Origin: JBHGBB01 sp041946755
GTDB taxonomy: Bacteria > UBP4 > UBA4092 > JAOAEQ01
Length of the DNA: 17,092 nt
NCBI GenBank assembly: GCA_041946755.1
Contig: JBHGBB010000065.1
Coordinates: 1-17,092, forward strand
Reading direction: 5' to 3'
Shown: piece after piece, positions 1 through 7,676 of the stretch
Layout: every line of letters starts with the position of its first letter
Numbering within the stretch: the stretch's first letter is position 1
The notes under the pieces: model-generated
What the model was told of the DNA's origin: nothing
The model's database searches: none
The model's input: the letters and a program-made list of their open reading frames with translations, nothing else
Made by a program: the position numbers and the translations under genes

Positions 1-690
1 ATCTTCTACTGTTGCAAACTTCGATTTATATTCCTGGTTGATCCGATCGATATTTTCGAATTGGGTTACCAGCCACTGTTGCCAGTACTTTTTCATCAAG
101 TCGGTATATTGGCCAAGTTCATACCGTTTCGTTTTATCGCTCCAGACGAAAACACCGGATCGCGGGGAATCGAATAACTCCGCGAATCCACCGATACAGA
201 TTCCTATAATATTCGGTTGCTGACCATAATGAGTAGCATAATATTCAGTCTCCTGTTGCATCCAGCTTTCATACGCCGGATTGCCTACCGTCGGATATAT
301 TTTACCCGCTCCGGATTGAACTGTCGGCGCTAAAACTTGACCGTATAAGTAATTCTTGCCATCCGGATAATTCGCATCGATTCGAGATAAAATAATCCTG
401 ATATTTCTTGCATTCGCTTCTGCAAAAAGCGCATCGAGCATTTCTACACAACCCGGCTGCAACCAGATATGTGCTGGCGGAATGATATTAACCACCCCAG
501 CGCCAGCAATTTGCGCAGAAGCTATATTCTTTTTCGCTTCGGCTACTGATTTTATGGTATTGAAATGGATGGTATATCCAATTCGGGTTTGCTCTGTGAT
601 GGCTTTATTTTCCGCCCATGCTAAATTCCCAGAGGACAATACAATATTCCCGACTAAGATATAAAATAATATTTTATTGATTAACTGCAT
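1..690 (-). CDS. Secreted glycoside hydrolase-like protein (clan GH-A / beta-galactosidase-like), C-terminus beyond the left edge
   Basis: My reverse-strand reading stays open from the ATG at 688-690 to the left edge (230 codons). Residues 1-26 form a Sec signal peptide: a hydrophobic stretch ending in AWA before Glu27, a good signal peptidase I site. The exported part reads like the N-terminal half of a TIM-barrel hydrolase. A strand-like stretch at 67-71 (VVNII) precedes PPAHIW, and residues 161-171 (IIGICIGGFAE) resemble the beta-4 strand that carries the acid/base Glu in clan GH-A enzymes, here Glu171. A substrate cannot be named, since the second half, with the expected nucleophile, lies outside. 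The start sits five bases after the aldo/keto reductase stop, so the two are probably cotranscribed; no clear Shine-Dalgarno is visible. Family assignment is inference from fold-like motifs only. Confidence 0.75.
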   Translation of the reverse strand, partial: MQLINKILFYILVGNIVLSSGNLAWAENKAITEQTRIGYTIHFNTIKSVAEAKKNIASAQIAGAGVVNIIPPAHIWLQPGCVEMLDALFAEANARNIRIILSRIDANYPDGKNYLYGQVLAPTVQSGAGKIYPTVGNPAYESWMQQETEYYATHYGQQPNIIGICIGGFAELFDSPRSGVFVWSDKTKRYELGQYTDLMKKYWQQWLVTQFENIDRINQEYKSKFATVED

Positions 691-695
691 ATGGA

Positions 696-1787
696 TTAAA
701 TTTTGGCGACTCTGTTTTCTTTACTAATCGACTGTTTATAAATCTGTTCTATATCTTGGACTCGACCAGGTAATAAATCCGGTATTGGTAATTGATATGG
801 ACATCGCGTTTCGCATTTTCTGCATTGGATACACTCTTTAACCTTTTCGAACTTCGGGATATCCTTACCGGAGATATAATGCTGCCATCCATACCGTTTA
901 TAGAAATATTTTGCGTTTAAGATAAATGGAATCTCTATCCCCACACTACACGGCTGGCAGTATCCGCACCGGCGACAGAAATTCTTATTCAAGGTAAGTT
1001 CGAGTTGCGTTATAACGTTTTTCTCCGATGGAGTTAGTTTACCTAATCGTTTACTTATTCGCACATCTTCTTCTACTTCAGCTATGGTCTGCATCCCGAC
1101 TAGAGCTATCGAAATCGGTTGCTCGAATATAAATTTCAACGCCATCCTGGGATTATCGATAAACGCGCCACCACCTAACGGTTTCATCGCAATTACCGCA
1201 ATCTTCTTTTTCTGCGCTAGCGGTAATAATTTATCGACAATATCGGTTTCGACATAGTTATAAGGAACGAGTATGGTTTCAAAAACCGCGGTGGTTTCAA
1301 TCGCTTCGATCAATATGGGTACTGAATGGCTGGTGATTCCGATATGTCCGATAATTCCCTTCTTTTTCGCCTCTTTCAATGCAGTTACCGCACCATCCGG
1401 AGCAAGTATCTGCCGTAACATCCCCCGATTCTGGATATTATGGCATTGATAGATGTCGATATATTCGGTCCGAAGTTCTTTTAGGCTGGTAGCAATAGCC
1501 TGTTCCATTTCATCCTTCGTTTTAGCCGTACTTTTAGTCGCAATAATACATTGCGCACGAACATTCTCCAATGCTAATCCGATTTTGGTTTCGCTATCAG
1601 TATAAGCCCGGGCGGTATCGAAATAGTTTATCCCAAGTTTAAATGCTCGCTGGATTACTGCGACTGCTTCATCAACACTCACCTGCTGAATCGGAATTCC
1701 ACCGAATCCGAGAACAGTCGATTTCAGTCCGGTTTTCCCTAAAGGTTGTTTTCGAATTTTGGCTCTTATTGGTTTTCCTATTGGCAT
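696..1787 (-). CDS. Aldo/keto reductase with C-terminal ferredoxin-type Fe-S cysteine clusters
   Basis: This 363-residue protein has an aldo/keto reductase barrel at about residues 12-250 and a ferredoxin-like tail. The expected catalytic tetrad is Asp57, Tyr62, Lys85 and His116, within NYFDTARAYTDSE, IATKS and YQCHN. The tail has Cys271/274/277/280 (CRRCGYCQPC) and Cys319/322/325/329 (CIQCRKCETRCP). That pattern matches the aldo/keto reductase subfamily with a C-terminal 4Fe-4S-like domain, so electrons probably pass between NAD(P)H, Fe-S centres and an unknown substrate in the cytoplasm. The first cluster has CSVGI where relatives commonly have CPVGI. The start is supported by AAGGAT about six bases upstream of the ATG. 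A candidate promoter with an extended -10 lies just upstream, so it may be transcribed separately from the DUF362 gene as well as with it. The true substrate is unknown. Confidence 0.92.
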   Translation of the reverse strand: MPIGKPIRAKIRKQPLGKTGLKSTVLGFGGIPIQQVSVDEAVAVIQRAFKLGINYFDTARAYTDSETKIGLALENVRAQCIIATKSTAKTKDEMEQAIATSLKELRTEYIDIYQCHNIQNRGMLRQILAPDGAVTALKEAKKKGIIGHIGITSHSVPILIEAIETTAVFETILVPYNYVETDIVDKLLPLAQKKKIAVIAMKPLGGGAFIDNPRMALKFIFEQPISIALVGMQTIAEVEEDVRISKRLGKLTPSEKNVITQLELTLNKNFCRRCGYCQPCSVGIEIPFILNAKYFYKRYGWQHYISGKDIPKFEKVKECIQCRKCETRCPYQLPIPDLLPGRVQDIEQIYKQSISKENRVAKI

Positions 1788-1813
1788 GGTTTATCCTTAA
1801 TTCAAGCTTATAA

Positions 1814-1842
1814 ATTTTAGCATAGGTTATCTCCATCGAGAA
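1814..1842 (-). promoter_or_regulatory. Candidate extended -10 promoter for the aldo/keto reductase gene
   Basis: On the reverse strand the sequence TGCTAAAAT (1814-1822) matches an extended -10 element (TGnTATAAT) with one mismatch. The -35 position (1837-1842) reads TTCTCG, a weak match. The predicted transcript start would lie about 20 bases before the ATG at 1787, leaving room for the AAGGAT ribosome site. Prediction from pattern only. Confidence 0.35.
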
Positions 1843-1917
1843 AATTATGTTTGACTTAAATCATTATCGATTTAGTTATATTAGGTAGGTAATCTATTCA
1901 GACAATAGAGATGGTAG

Positions 1918-2955
1918 TTAATTCTTATAATCTTTCCAATTCGATACTGAAGCTAAACCCAAATCGATTTTCACAATATTTATATTTGCCGCATTATCGT
2001 TACCTAACTCATACCCAACTGTATGGATATAATCAGGATCATATTGAGTTAATCCGTGTAATACCCGCTGTTCATTGATAATATCCCGACCAACACAATC
2101 GATCGCTACTGGATCAGTACTAACGATAATTCCATTATAGGTAAAATTCGGTGCATGATCCGGACCTCCGTTATAACACCCGAACAATGCATCGATTACA
2201 ATTAATTTCGTTTTATCCTTAATGGCTGTCGCTTTATTCACATCGGCTATATAAGGATTACAGCTATTGGCATGTAAAGAACCGGGATTATGGACGGTAC
2301 CATAATGATTTTTCATACTTAATGAAATCTGCGACATTGAATGGTCTTTCATAATTGGAACATTAACTAGATATTGCGCAAATTGAGTAATAATTTTACT
2401 TAATCGACTGGTAGTGGATCCAACGGGAATTGTATAAGTGTCATATCCAACTCCGGAATGGTCGGTTCCAAAACAACGAACGCCACTAGCACTAGCGTTG
2501 ATAGTATATCCTCGAGCGGAGATAAGCCCATCCTGATTATCATAAATGATTATATTATTGGAATTATAAGTCCCACTAAACATCTGCGTTAAACCATTGG
2601 TTATAGTATTAGCTACTTGCGGATGCGTTGACATAGTCCCAAACAAACAGTTGATTTTCAACGCTATAATATTGCTAGCGATAATTCCGGGGAATAAGGA
2701 TTCATATGCACCACCTAAATCTGTAATACCAGTTAATTCTTTTATTGCTCTATCAGTCATGGTTTGTACGATTGATTGATTAATCGTACTTCCACTAGTA
2801 GCATTGGGATGGGTTACGATAACCACTTTGCTAGTACTAAATGCCTCAGGGAGATGAGAAATCACCGGCGTGATATTTGGTAGAATTAATCCACCAACTC
2901 CGAGAAGAGAAGACTGTTTAATAAAATCGCGTCGAGATATTTTCTTTTTAGCCAT
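1918..2955 (-). CDS. Tat-exported DUF362 domain protein
   Basis: This 345-residue protein starts with a twin-arginine signal: SRRDFIK at residues 7-13 followed by the hydrophobic run LLGVGGLILP. That predicts export in folded form through Tat, often taken to mean a bound cofactor. The rest reads as a DUF362 domain: IIALKINC (97-103), YDNQDG (138-143), LVNVPIMKDHSMSQISLSMK (196-215), and a C-terminal STDPVAIDCVGRDI (279-292). DUF362 has no settled biochemical function; some members carry ferredoxin clusters, which this one lacks. The start gives the intact Tat motif right at the N-terminus, although no strong Shine-Dalgarno precedes it. It lies 37 bases after the prepilin gene and 130 bases before the aldo/keto reductase gene on the same strand. 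A redox link to the neighbouring Fe-S reductase is possible but only inferred. Confidence 0.88.
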   Translation of the reverse strand: MAKKKISRRDFIKQSSLLGVGGLILPNITPVISHLPEAFSTSKVVIVTHPNATSGSTINQSIVQTMTDRAIKELTGITDLGGAYESLFPGIIASNIIALKINCLFGTMSTHPQVANTITNGLTQMFSGTYNSNNIIIYDNQDGLISARGYTINASASGVRCFGTDHSGVGYDTYTIPVGSTTSRLSKIITQFAQYLVNVPIMKDHSMSQISLSMKNHYGTVHNPGSLHANSCNPYIADVNKATAIKDKTKLIVIDALFGCYNGGPDHAPNFTYNGIIVSTDPVAIDCVGRDIINEQRVLHGLTQYDPDYIHTVGYELGNDNAANINIVKIDLGLASVSNWKDYKN

Positions 2956-2992
2956 AAATTCTGTTAGGTTGAAAGCAGCAACCAGAGTTTAT

Positions 2993-3556
2993 CTATTTTA
3001 ATCGAATAATATCGCCGTTACTAATCGTCCCATTTGTCGGGTCATATTTCAAGGTATCAATCGCGAAAGTTATGAACGTTTCATTATCCGGGATAATCAA
3101 TCGTTCTTTAACATCGCCCCGATCTTCGCTGTCATTATCCGGACCGACACTTGCTAAGAGCCAGTTTGACCGATTCGATGCATATTGGAAATACTTGTCG
3201 CGACCGGTGTGGTAGAATAAATCTGATGGATATTGACTGATATACGATATCGGTGTCGATAAACACCAAATGGTTCCTTCCGGCATATTCAAATCGATGT
3301 GCGGGTTGAAATTATAAAAAGTAAAATCGGCTCCACCATCGTCCGGCCCTTCGTTCCGTGTATCCATCGGATAATAATTGTTATCCACATTATAGCTTTC
3401 TAGCGCGGTTGCCATAGTCCGCATCTCTTCCTGAACTCGGGCGACTTTACTACGGGTTTGGGCAGCTAAAAAGTTGGGAATGGCAATTGCAGCTAAAATA
3501 GCGATGATCGCTACCACAATAAGCAATTCGATGAGTGTAAATCCATAACGGTTCAT
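2993..3556 (-). CDS. Prepilin-like protein with N-terminal methylation motif (GspG-like pseudopilin)
   Basis: This 187-residue protein begins MNRYG|FTLIELLIVVAIIA, a textbook type III prepilin signal: a five-residue leader with basic Arg3, Gly at -1, methylatable Phe at +1 and Glu at +5, then a hydrophobic helix to about residue 28. A prepilin peptidase would cut after Gly5. The following NFLAAQTRSKVARVQEEMRT matches the amphipathic helix of GspG-type pseudopilins, and the C-terminal part (YDPTNGTISNGDI) is a style common in candidate-phylum pseudopilins. No assembly ATPase, PilC/GspF or prepilin peptidase is present nearby, so it must work with machinery encoded elsewhere or have another surface role. 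AAAGGAT six bases before the ATG supports the start. A promoter with a perfect TTGACA -35 lies upstream. Confidence 0.93.
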   Translation of the reverse strand: MNRYGFTLIELLIVVAIIAILAAIAIPNFLAAQTRSKVARVQEEMRTMATALESYNVDNNYYPMDTRNEGPDDGGADFTFYNFNPHIDLNMPEGTIWCLSTPISYISQYPSDLFYHTGRDKYFQYASNRSNWLLASVGPDNDSEDRGDVKERLIIPDNETFITFAIDTLKYDPTNGTISNGDIIRLK

Positions 3557-3601
3557 AATCTATCCTTTTTTAAAGAAATTGGTATCGAACCTAATCTATT
3601 T

Positions 3602-3630
3602 AACTTAGACCAGAACCGGTTAATTGTCAA
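3602..3630 (-). promoter_or_regulatory. Predicted sigma-70-type promoter for the prepilin gene
   Basis: The reverse strand reads TTGACA (3625-3630), 17 bases, then TAAGTT (3602-3607). The -35 is a perfect match; the -10 keeps the most conserved T1, A2 and T6. The predicted start at about 3595 gives a leader of roughly 40 bases before the prepilin ATG. Confidence 0.5.
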
Positions 3631-3648
3631 CCAGATTATTAATTATAT

Positions 3649-3662
3649 ACCTGAACTCAGGT
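3649..3662. promoter_or_regulatory. 14-bp palindrome between divergent promoters, candidate operator
   Basis: ACCTGA-AC-TCAGGT is a perfect inverted repeat (6+2+6). It abuts the TTGACA of the rightward promoter at 3663 and lies upstream of the leftward promoter. A regulator bound here could affect both. No regulator gene is in the window. Confidence 0.4.
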
Positions 3663-3691
3663 TTGACATCCCGCTACTTTTATCATATTAT
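3663..3691 (+). promoter_or_regulatory. Predicted sigma-70-type promoter for the small membrane protein gene
   Basis: TTGACA (3663-3668), exactly 17 bases, then TATTAT (3686-3691). This is the best-matching promoter in the window: a perfect -35 and five of six in the -10. It points at the ATG at 3761 with a leader of about 60 bases. Confidence 0.6.
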
Positions 3692-3760
3692 TTTTATTTA
3701 GTATCTATAAACTATAATCTCATATTTTCTCTGGATAAAGGTAGGTGAATCAAAAATATT

Positions 3761-3952
3761 ATGTTGTGGTTCTGTTTAATTTTATCGTTTATCATGCTGT
3801 TTCTAGGAATATTCAGCCGGGCGTTAGGATATGGAACCAATCGCGGTGCACCATGGCTGCTGGGAATGACTCCAGACGCTTTTCTCCGGTTCGCTAACAC
3901 CCTGGTTTTGTATGCGATTGCGTTTGGAATAATTAAACTACTTGCGAAATAA
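3761..3952 (+). CDS. Small two-helix membrane protein, unknown function
   Basis: This encodes 63 residues with hydrophobic segments at about 1-20 and 44-62, joined by a short polar loop containing GYGTNRGAPW. The family is not recognised. Support for a real gene: a strong promoter at 3663-3691, and AAAGGTAGGTG at 3737-3747 upstream of the ATG, although the 13-14 base spacing is long. It is the only plausible gene in a gap between a leftward gene cluster and the convergent membrane-protein gene. It ends 20 bases before the stop of that convergent gene. A reverse-strand frame over part of the same bases has no comparable support. Function cannot be inferred. Confidence 0.6.
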   Translation: MLWFCLILSFIMLFLGIFSRALGYGTNRGAPWLLGMTPDAFLRFANTLVLYAIAFGIIKLLAK

Positions 3953-3965
3953 TTTCATGATTATC

Positions 3966-3986
3966 GGGCGACTCATTGAGTCGCCC
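3966..3986. repeat. 21-bp perfect palindrome between convergent genes, overlapping a stop codon
   Basis: The arms GGGCGACTCA and TGAGTCGCCC pair around a single T (practical loop of five bases). It contains the TGA of the leftward membrane protein and encodes that protein's last residues (GATQ). It could act as a bidirectional transcript-end hairpin, but no T-run follows on either strand, so it is not a typical intrinsic terminator. It could also be a short mobile palindromic repeat. Confidence 0.6.
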
Positions 3987-5724
3987 CGACTACCTGGTAG
4001 ACATTAAATTGTTTATTGGAATACAGTAACGGCGCAGCGATGGTTTTCGGCTTTTCTACTACCATATATTGGGCTTGATATTTCGCTGCGATTCGGTTCA
4101 ACTCTTCATTGGTTAAGCTTAGAAAAAGTAGCGAATGGAATCGAGTATCAACTTGATTACTTATTCCGAAATCCTGCATTCGCCGGTACCAAGCTCCTGC
4201 ATAAATCGGATTAAAGATACCTAATGCTCCATCTTTCCATTCAACAATCGGGCTCCGGTACGACCGCAACCTAAATCCGGATATATATGGCGGAGTCAAC
4301 CAGATACTATCGGATTTACTATGCTGGTTCGCCCAAAGCTGCACTTCTTGCCATGGAGTAGAAACACTCGTTCCCGGGATTTGGATATAAATCAATACGG
4401 CTTGGAACCCTTGCGATAAATCGACTTGTCGATGTAGTTTTGTAGTTACTCTTGACCATAAAAAAGGTATGGCAATTAATCCGCTTAAGATTAGAATCCC
4501 GGCAAAACCCCATTTGATACTCTTGGTTATCCGAGTAGCGAGAGTCAAATATATCGAGGAAACGATTAAAAAAATCAAGATGGTTTTCGGTTCAAATAGA
4601 AATACCCCGATTCCTAACCCTATTGCACATAATTTACCAATCCAATCGATTCTCCATAATTTAATTAAATAGGGGACTAGGAGGATTATCGATAAGATTA
4701 TCAGGAATTGGATACTTCTAATTGACTGAAATGCGATCAGCCATGGAATAGGTACTAATTCGCTAAAAATGAATCCGAAAATGATTAGGACTAATAGGCC
4801 GACAATCAATCCTAACACCTTTTTCCTATGTACCAATGCATCGCGATTGGTATAATATCCGATAGCAAACATCATTAAGATTGATAGAAACGCTAACCAG
4901 CCAAGCCGATCCCAATATTGCGGGAATAAATAGCTGGTTCGATATTGTAATATCGACACCCAGGTGGAAGTTGCTATACTGCTTCCTATTGCTCGTTTCG
5001 ATGAAATTAATATCCACAACCAAACCGGAGCGGAACATAAGACAAATCCTAAACCGGCAATCAACTCTTTTTTCGTTATCTTTCCATGCTTCTCAATGAA
5101 TATTGATATTACCATAGCAAACAAAACTATTGCAGCAGATAAAATATGGATATTAGCTGCTAAGCCGATCAAACAGAATGCTAATATCGGTTTCTCAGCG
5201 AGGTATCGCTCTATTGCGAAAAGTAAAAATACCAGCGCCATATTTCGTGGATGCAGATATGGTTCGATAGTTACCATCGATACTCCGGCAACGAATTTCT
5301 TGGTTACTAATAAGACTAATGCTAGCAAAATGGGTATGGTTAATCCGAAATATAATCTTGCTGGTGTTTGCTGCTCTGCTGCAATCGATAACATACGTTT
5401 AATCAAGAAATATAGCGCTAAATAAATCAGGTAGATATTAAGAATATGAATCATAAAACAAGTCCATTCGAGCCCAAAGACATGATAGAATGGAATTAAT
5501 AATAACCAAAGGTAAGTATAATAATTCCCACCGGTTTGTTTGCCTAACATCAGCAAATCCGATTCCGGATATGCATGGGAATCGGTATATACCGGTAGAT
5601 AGGCTAAATAAATCTCTTGGTCAGCATACTCGAAATGATAGCCATTAATGCAAATTGAAACAAGAGTTAATCCTAATAGAATCAGATATTTATGATATTT
5701 TATGCTTTTCATATAATTGGTCAT
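3973..5724 (-). CDS. Polytopic membrane protein, GT-C glycosyltransferase-like
   Basis: This 583-residue protein is hydrophobic almost throughout, with roughly a dozen transmembrane segments up to about residue 440 and a soluble C-terminal region. After the first helix (about 12-28) comes a polar loop with Tyr33, Asp35 and Glu37 (YADQEIYL), followed by YPESDLLM. Such an acidic residue in the first extracytoplasmic loop, with many helices and a periplasmic tail, is the layout of GT-C transferases that use lipid-linked sugars; some related sequences are grouped as DUF6798. The tail holds WLTPPYISGFRLRS and QYMVVEKPK, resembling the extracytoplasmic domain of such proteins. Donor and acceptor are unknown, and no other cell-envelope glycosylation gene is adjacent. 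Two Met codons lie five codons apart at the N-terminus with no clear Shine-Dalgarno at either; the upstream one is chosen. The last residues lie within a palindrome. Confidence 0.75.
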   Translation of the reverse strand: MTNYMKSIKYHKYLILLGLTLVSICINGYHFEYADQEIYLAYLPVYTDSHAYPESDLLMLGKQTGGNYYTYLWLLLIPFYHVFGLEWTCFMIHILNIYLIYLALYFLIKRMLSIAAEQQTPARLYFGLTIPILLALVLLVTKKFVAGVSMVTIEPYLHPRNMALVFLLFAIERYLAEKPILAFCLIGLAANIHILSAAIVLFAMVISIFIEKHGKITKKELIAGLGFVLCSAPVWLWILISSKRAIGSSIATSTWVSILQYRTSYLFPQYWDRLGWLAFLSILMMFAIGYYTNRDALVHRKKVLGLIVGLLVLIIFGFIFSELVPIPWLIAFQSIRSIQFLIILSIILLVPYLIKLWRIDWIGKLCAIGLGIGVFLFEPKTILIFLIVSSIYLTLATRITKSIKWGFAGILILSGLIAIPFLWSRVTTKLHRQVDLSQGFQAVLIYIQIPGTSVSTPWQEVQLWANQHSKSDSIWLTPPYISGFRLRSYRSPIVEWKDGALGIFNPIYAGAWYRRMQDFGISNQVDTRFHSLLFLSLTNEELNRIAAKYQAQYMVVEKPKTIAAPLLYSNKQFNVYQVVGATQ

Positions 5725-5772
5725 ATTACTCTGATTAAGTTCAAATTTCTAGTGCTAAATACTCTATGATTG

Positions 5773-5786
5773 ATTCCATTTGGAAT
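5773..5786. repeat. 14-bp palindrome in the divergent spacer before thrS
   Basis: ATTCCA-TT-TGGAAT is a perfect inverted repeat overlapping the first direct-repeat copy. The position between divergent genes would suit an operator, but nothing in the window tests this. Confidence 0.35.
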
Positions 5787-5841
5787 TTGACATTAGGGAT
5801 GTAATATTGATTTGACATTGAGATTTTGGAATTTGACATTA
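5779..5841 (+). repeat. Direct repeat TTTGGAATTTGACATTA (two copies, plus a partial third)
   Basis: Identical 17-base copies lie at 5779-5795 and 5825-5841; a shorter copy, TTTGACATT, lies at 5811-5819. Each contains a perfect TTGACA (5787, 5812, 5833), but none has a good -10 at 16-18 bases; the best is TTTACT at 5855-5860 for the third. They may be stacked weak promoters, binding sites or decayed repeats. Confidence 0.6.
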
Positions 5842-5885
5842 TTCCGTTTAATGGTTTACTAATTAAACAGAATTTAGTAATGCCC

Positions 5886-5914
5886 TTGTAAAAAACAGCG
5901 TTTTATTAGATAAT
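5886..5914 (+). promoter_or_regulatory. Predicted promoter for thrS
   Basis: TTGTAA (5886-5891), 17 bases, GATAAT (5909-5914): four of six and five of six matches to the consensus. The predicted transcript start near 5921 leaves a leader of only about 20 bases, too short for a T-box or an operator like that of E. coli thrS. Confidence 0.45.
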
Positions 5915-5940
5915 TATAGATTATTTTCAGGTTTTATACT

Positions 5941-7668
5941 ATGGCAAACACCATTAATTTAGATACCTTACGACATAGCACTTCTCATATCATGGCTCAG
6001 GCGGTTACCGAATTATATCCGGGGACCAAACTGGCTATCGGCCCTTCTATCGAAGACGGCTTCTATTATGATTTCGATAGTCCGGTGACGTTTAAAGAAC
6101 CGGAACTCGAGAAAATCGAATCGCGGATGCAAGAGATTATTAAATCCGACCTGCCGTTCGAACGCATCGAGATTGGCAAAGAGCAAGCGAAACAGCAGTT
6201 TACCGCGCAAGGAGAAAAATATAAAGTCGAATTACTCAATGATATTCCGGATGATACGGTTTCGCTATACCGGCATGGCCCGTTTGTCGATTTATGCCGA
6301 GGACCACATCTAGCGCGTACCGGTGAAGTTAAAGCGTTTAAACTCCTATCAGTAGCCGGAGCATATTGGCGTGGTGACGAGCATAATCCGATGCTGCAAC
6401 GGATTTATGGTACCGCATTTCCTACCCAGGAAGAACTTGATGCCTATGTAACCAAACTGGAAGAAGCGAAAAAGCGCGATCATCGGAAATTAGGAAAAGA
6501 CCTGGACCTGTTTAGTATGCATGACGAATCGGGTGCCGGATTGGTATGTTATCATCCGAAAGGCGGCCGGATTCGAAACATTATTGAAACGTTCTGGTGC
6601 AAACAACATTACAAAAATGGGTATGAACTGCTCTATACCCCTCACATCGGTCGGGAAGTGTTATGGCAGATTTCCGGCCATCTCGGGTTCTATCAGGAGA
6701 ACATGTACTCCCCACTCGATATCGATGGGCAAAACTATTATATTAAACCGATGAATTGCCCGTTCCATATTCTGGTATATAAATCGCAGACCCGAAGTTA
6801 TCGGGATTTACCGTTACGCTGGGCGGAATTGGGTACGGTATACCGGTATGAACGGTCGGGAGTGCTTCATGGCCTACTTCGGGTACGTGGATTTACTCAG
6901 GATGATGCCCATATTTTCTGCCGCCCTGATCAAATGGAATCGGAAATTCAGCGGACGTTGGATTTCTCGTTCTATATGTTGCGTACTTTTGGTTTCTCTG
7001 AATATGATATCTATCTGGCTACCCGACCGGCAGCGAAATGTGTTGGTGAACCGGAAGATTGGGATAAAGCGACTGCATCATTAAAACTGGCGATTGAAAA
7101 AACCGGGTTGCCATATCAGATTGATGAAGGTGGCGGCGCGTTCTACGGACCGAAAGTCGATATTAAAATTAAAGATAGTCTCGGCCGACCCTGGCAATGC
7201 TCAACTATTCAGTTTGATTTCAATCTTTCTTCACGATTCGATCTCGAATATATCGGAGAAGATGGGAAACATCATCGGCCGTATATGATTCATCGGGCAT
7301 TACTCGGTTCATTAGAGCGGTTTTTCGGGGTGCTGACTGAACATTATGCCGGCGCTTTTCCTCTCTGGTTAGCTCCGGTACAAGTTAAAATATTACCGAT
7401 TAAAGATAGTTTAATCGATTATGGAAAACAGGTATTAGCTGCATTAACCGACCAGGAGTTACGGGTCGAATTAGACGAACGGAACGAGAAACTCGGGCAT
7501 AAGATTCGGAACGCGCAGCTGGAAAAAGTCCCCTATATGCTGGTGCTTGGCGAACGGGAAAAAGAAGCGCAAAAAGTTGCGATACGCCGCCGGGATGGGA
7601 AAGATTTCGGGGCTATGTCTATACCGGAATTCATTGAACTGATTAAACCGGAATTGAATATACAATAA
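5941..7668 (+). CDS. thrS: Threonine-tRNA ligase lacking the N-terminal TGS domain
   Basis: ThrRS charges tRNA(Thr) with threonine in the cytoplasm. The 575 residues cover the editing domain with HSTSH (His12, His16) and CRGPH (Cys119, His123), which correspond to the metal-like editing residues of E. coli ThrRS. The class II core follows: MNCPFH with zinc ligand Cys273, RYERSG (302-307), DDAHIFC with His324, and motif 3 around HRALLGSLERFF with zinc ligand His451. The anticodon-binding domain runs from about 478 to the end. The family is usually near 640 residues because a TGS domain precedes the editing domain. Here in-frame stops at 5911 and 5917 lie just upstream of the ATG, so the domain is really absent from this gene. 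No Shine-Dalgarno is obvious. It leads the thrS-infC-rpmI-rplT cluster. Confidence 0.97.
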   Translation: MANTINLDTLRHSTSHIMAQAVTELYPGTKLAIGPSIEDGFYYDFDSPVTFKEPELEKIESRMQEIIKSDLPFERIEIGKEQAKQQFTAQGEKYKVELLNDIPDDTVSLYRHGPFVDLCRGPHLARTGEVKAFKLLSVAGAYWRGDEHNPMLQRIYGTAFPTQEELDAYVTKLEEAKKRDHRKLGKDLDLFSMHDESGAGLVCYHPKGGRIRNIIETFWCKQHYKNGYELLYTPHIGREVLWQISGHLGFYQENMYSPLDIDGQNYYIKPMNCPFHILVYKSQTRSYRDLPLRWAELGTVYRYERSGVLHGLLRVRGFTQDDAHIFCRPDQMESEIQRTLDFSFYMLRTFGFSEYDIYLATRPAAKCVGEPEDWDKATASLKLAIEKTGLPYQIDEGGGAFYGPKVDIKIKDSLGRPWQCSTIQFDFNLSSRFDLEYIGEDGKHHRPYMIHRALLGSLERFFGVLTEHYAGAFPLWLAPVQVKILPIKDSLIDYGKQVLAALTDQELRVELDERNEKLGHKIRNAQLEKVPYMLVLGEREKEAQKVAIRRRDGKDFGAMSIPEFIELIKPELNIQ

Positions 7669-7676
7669 GAATGAAA

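Noticed and set aside
4964..5425. 153-codon rightward frame inside the GT-C-like gene
   Set aside because: It is antisense to a long, clearly membrane-protein frame, has no ribosome site and has no recognisable domain.
5725..5940. T-box or threonine-responsive leader upstream of thrS
   Set aside because: No T-box-like TGGNACCGCG motif is present, and the best promoter leaves a leader of only about 20 bases.
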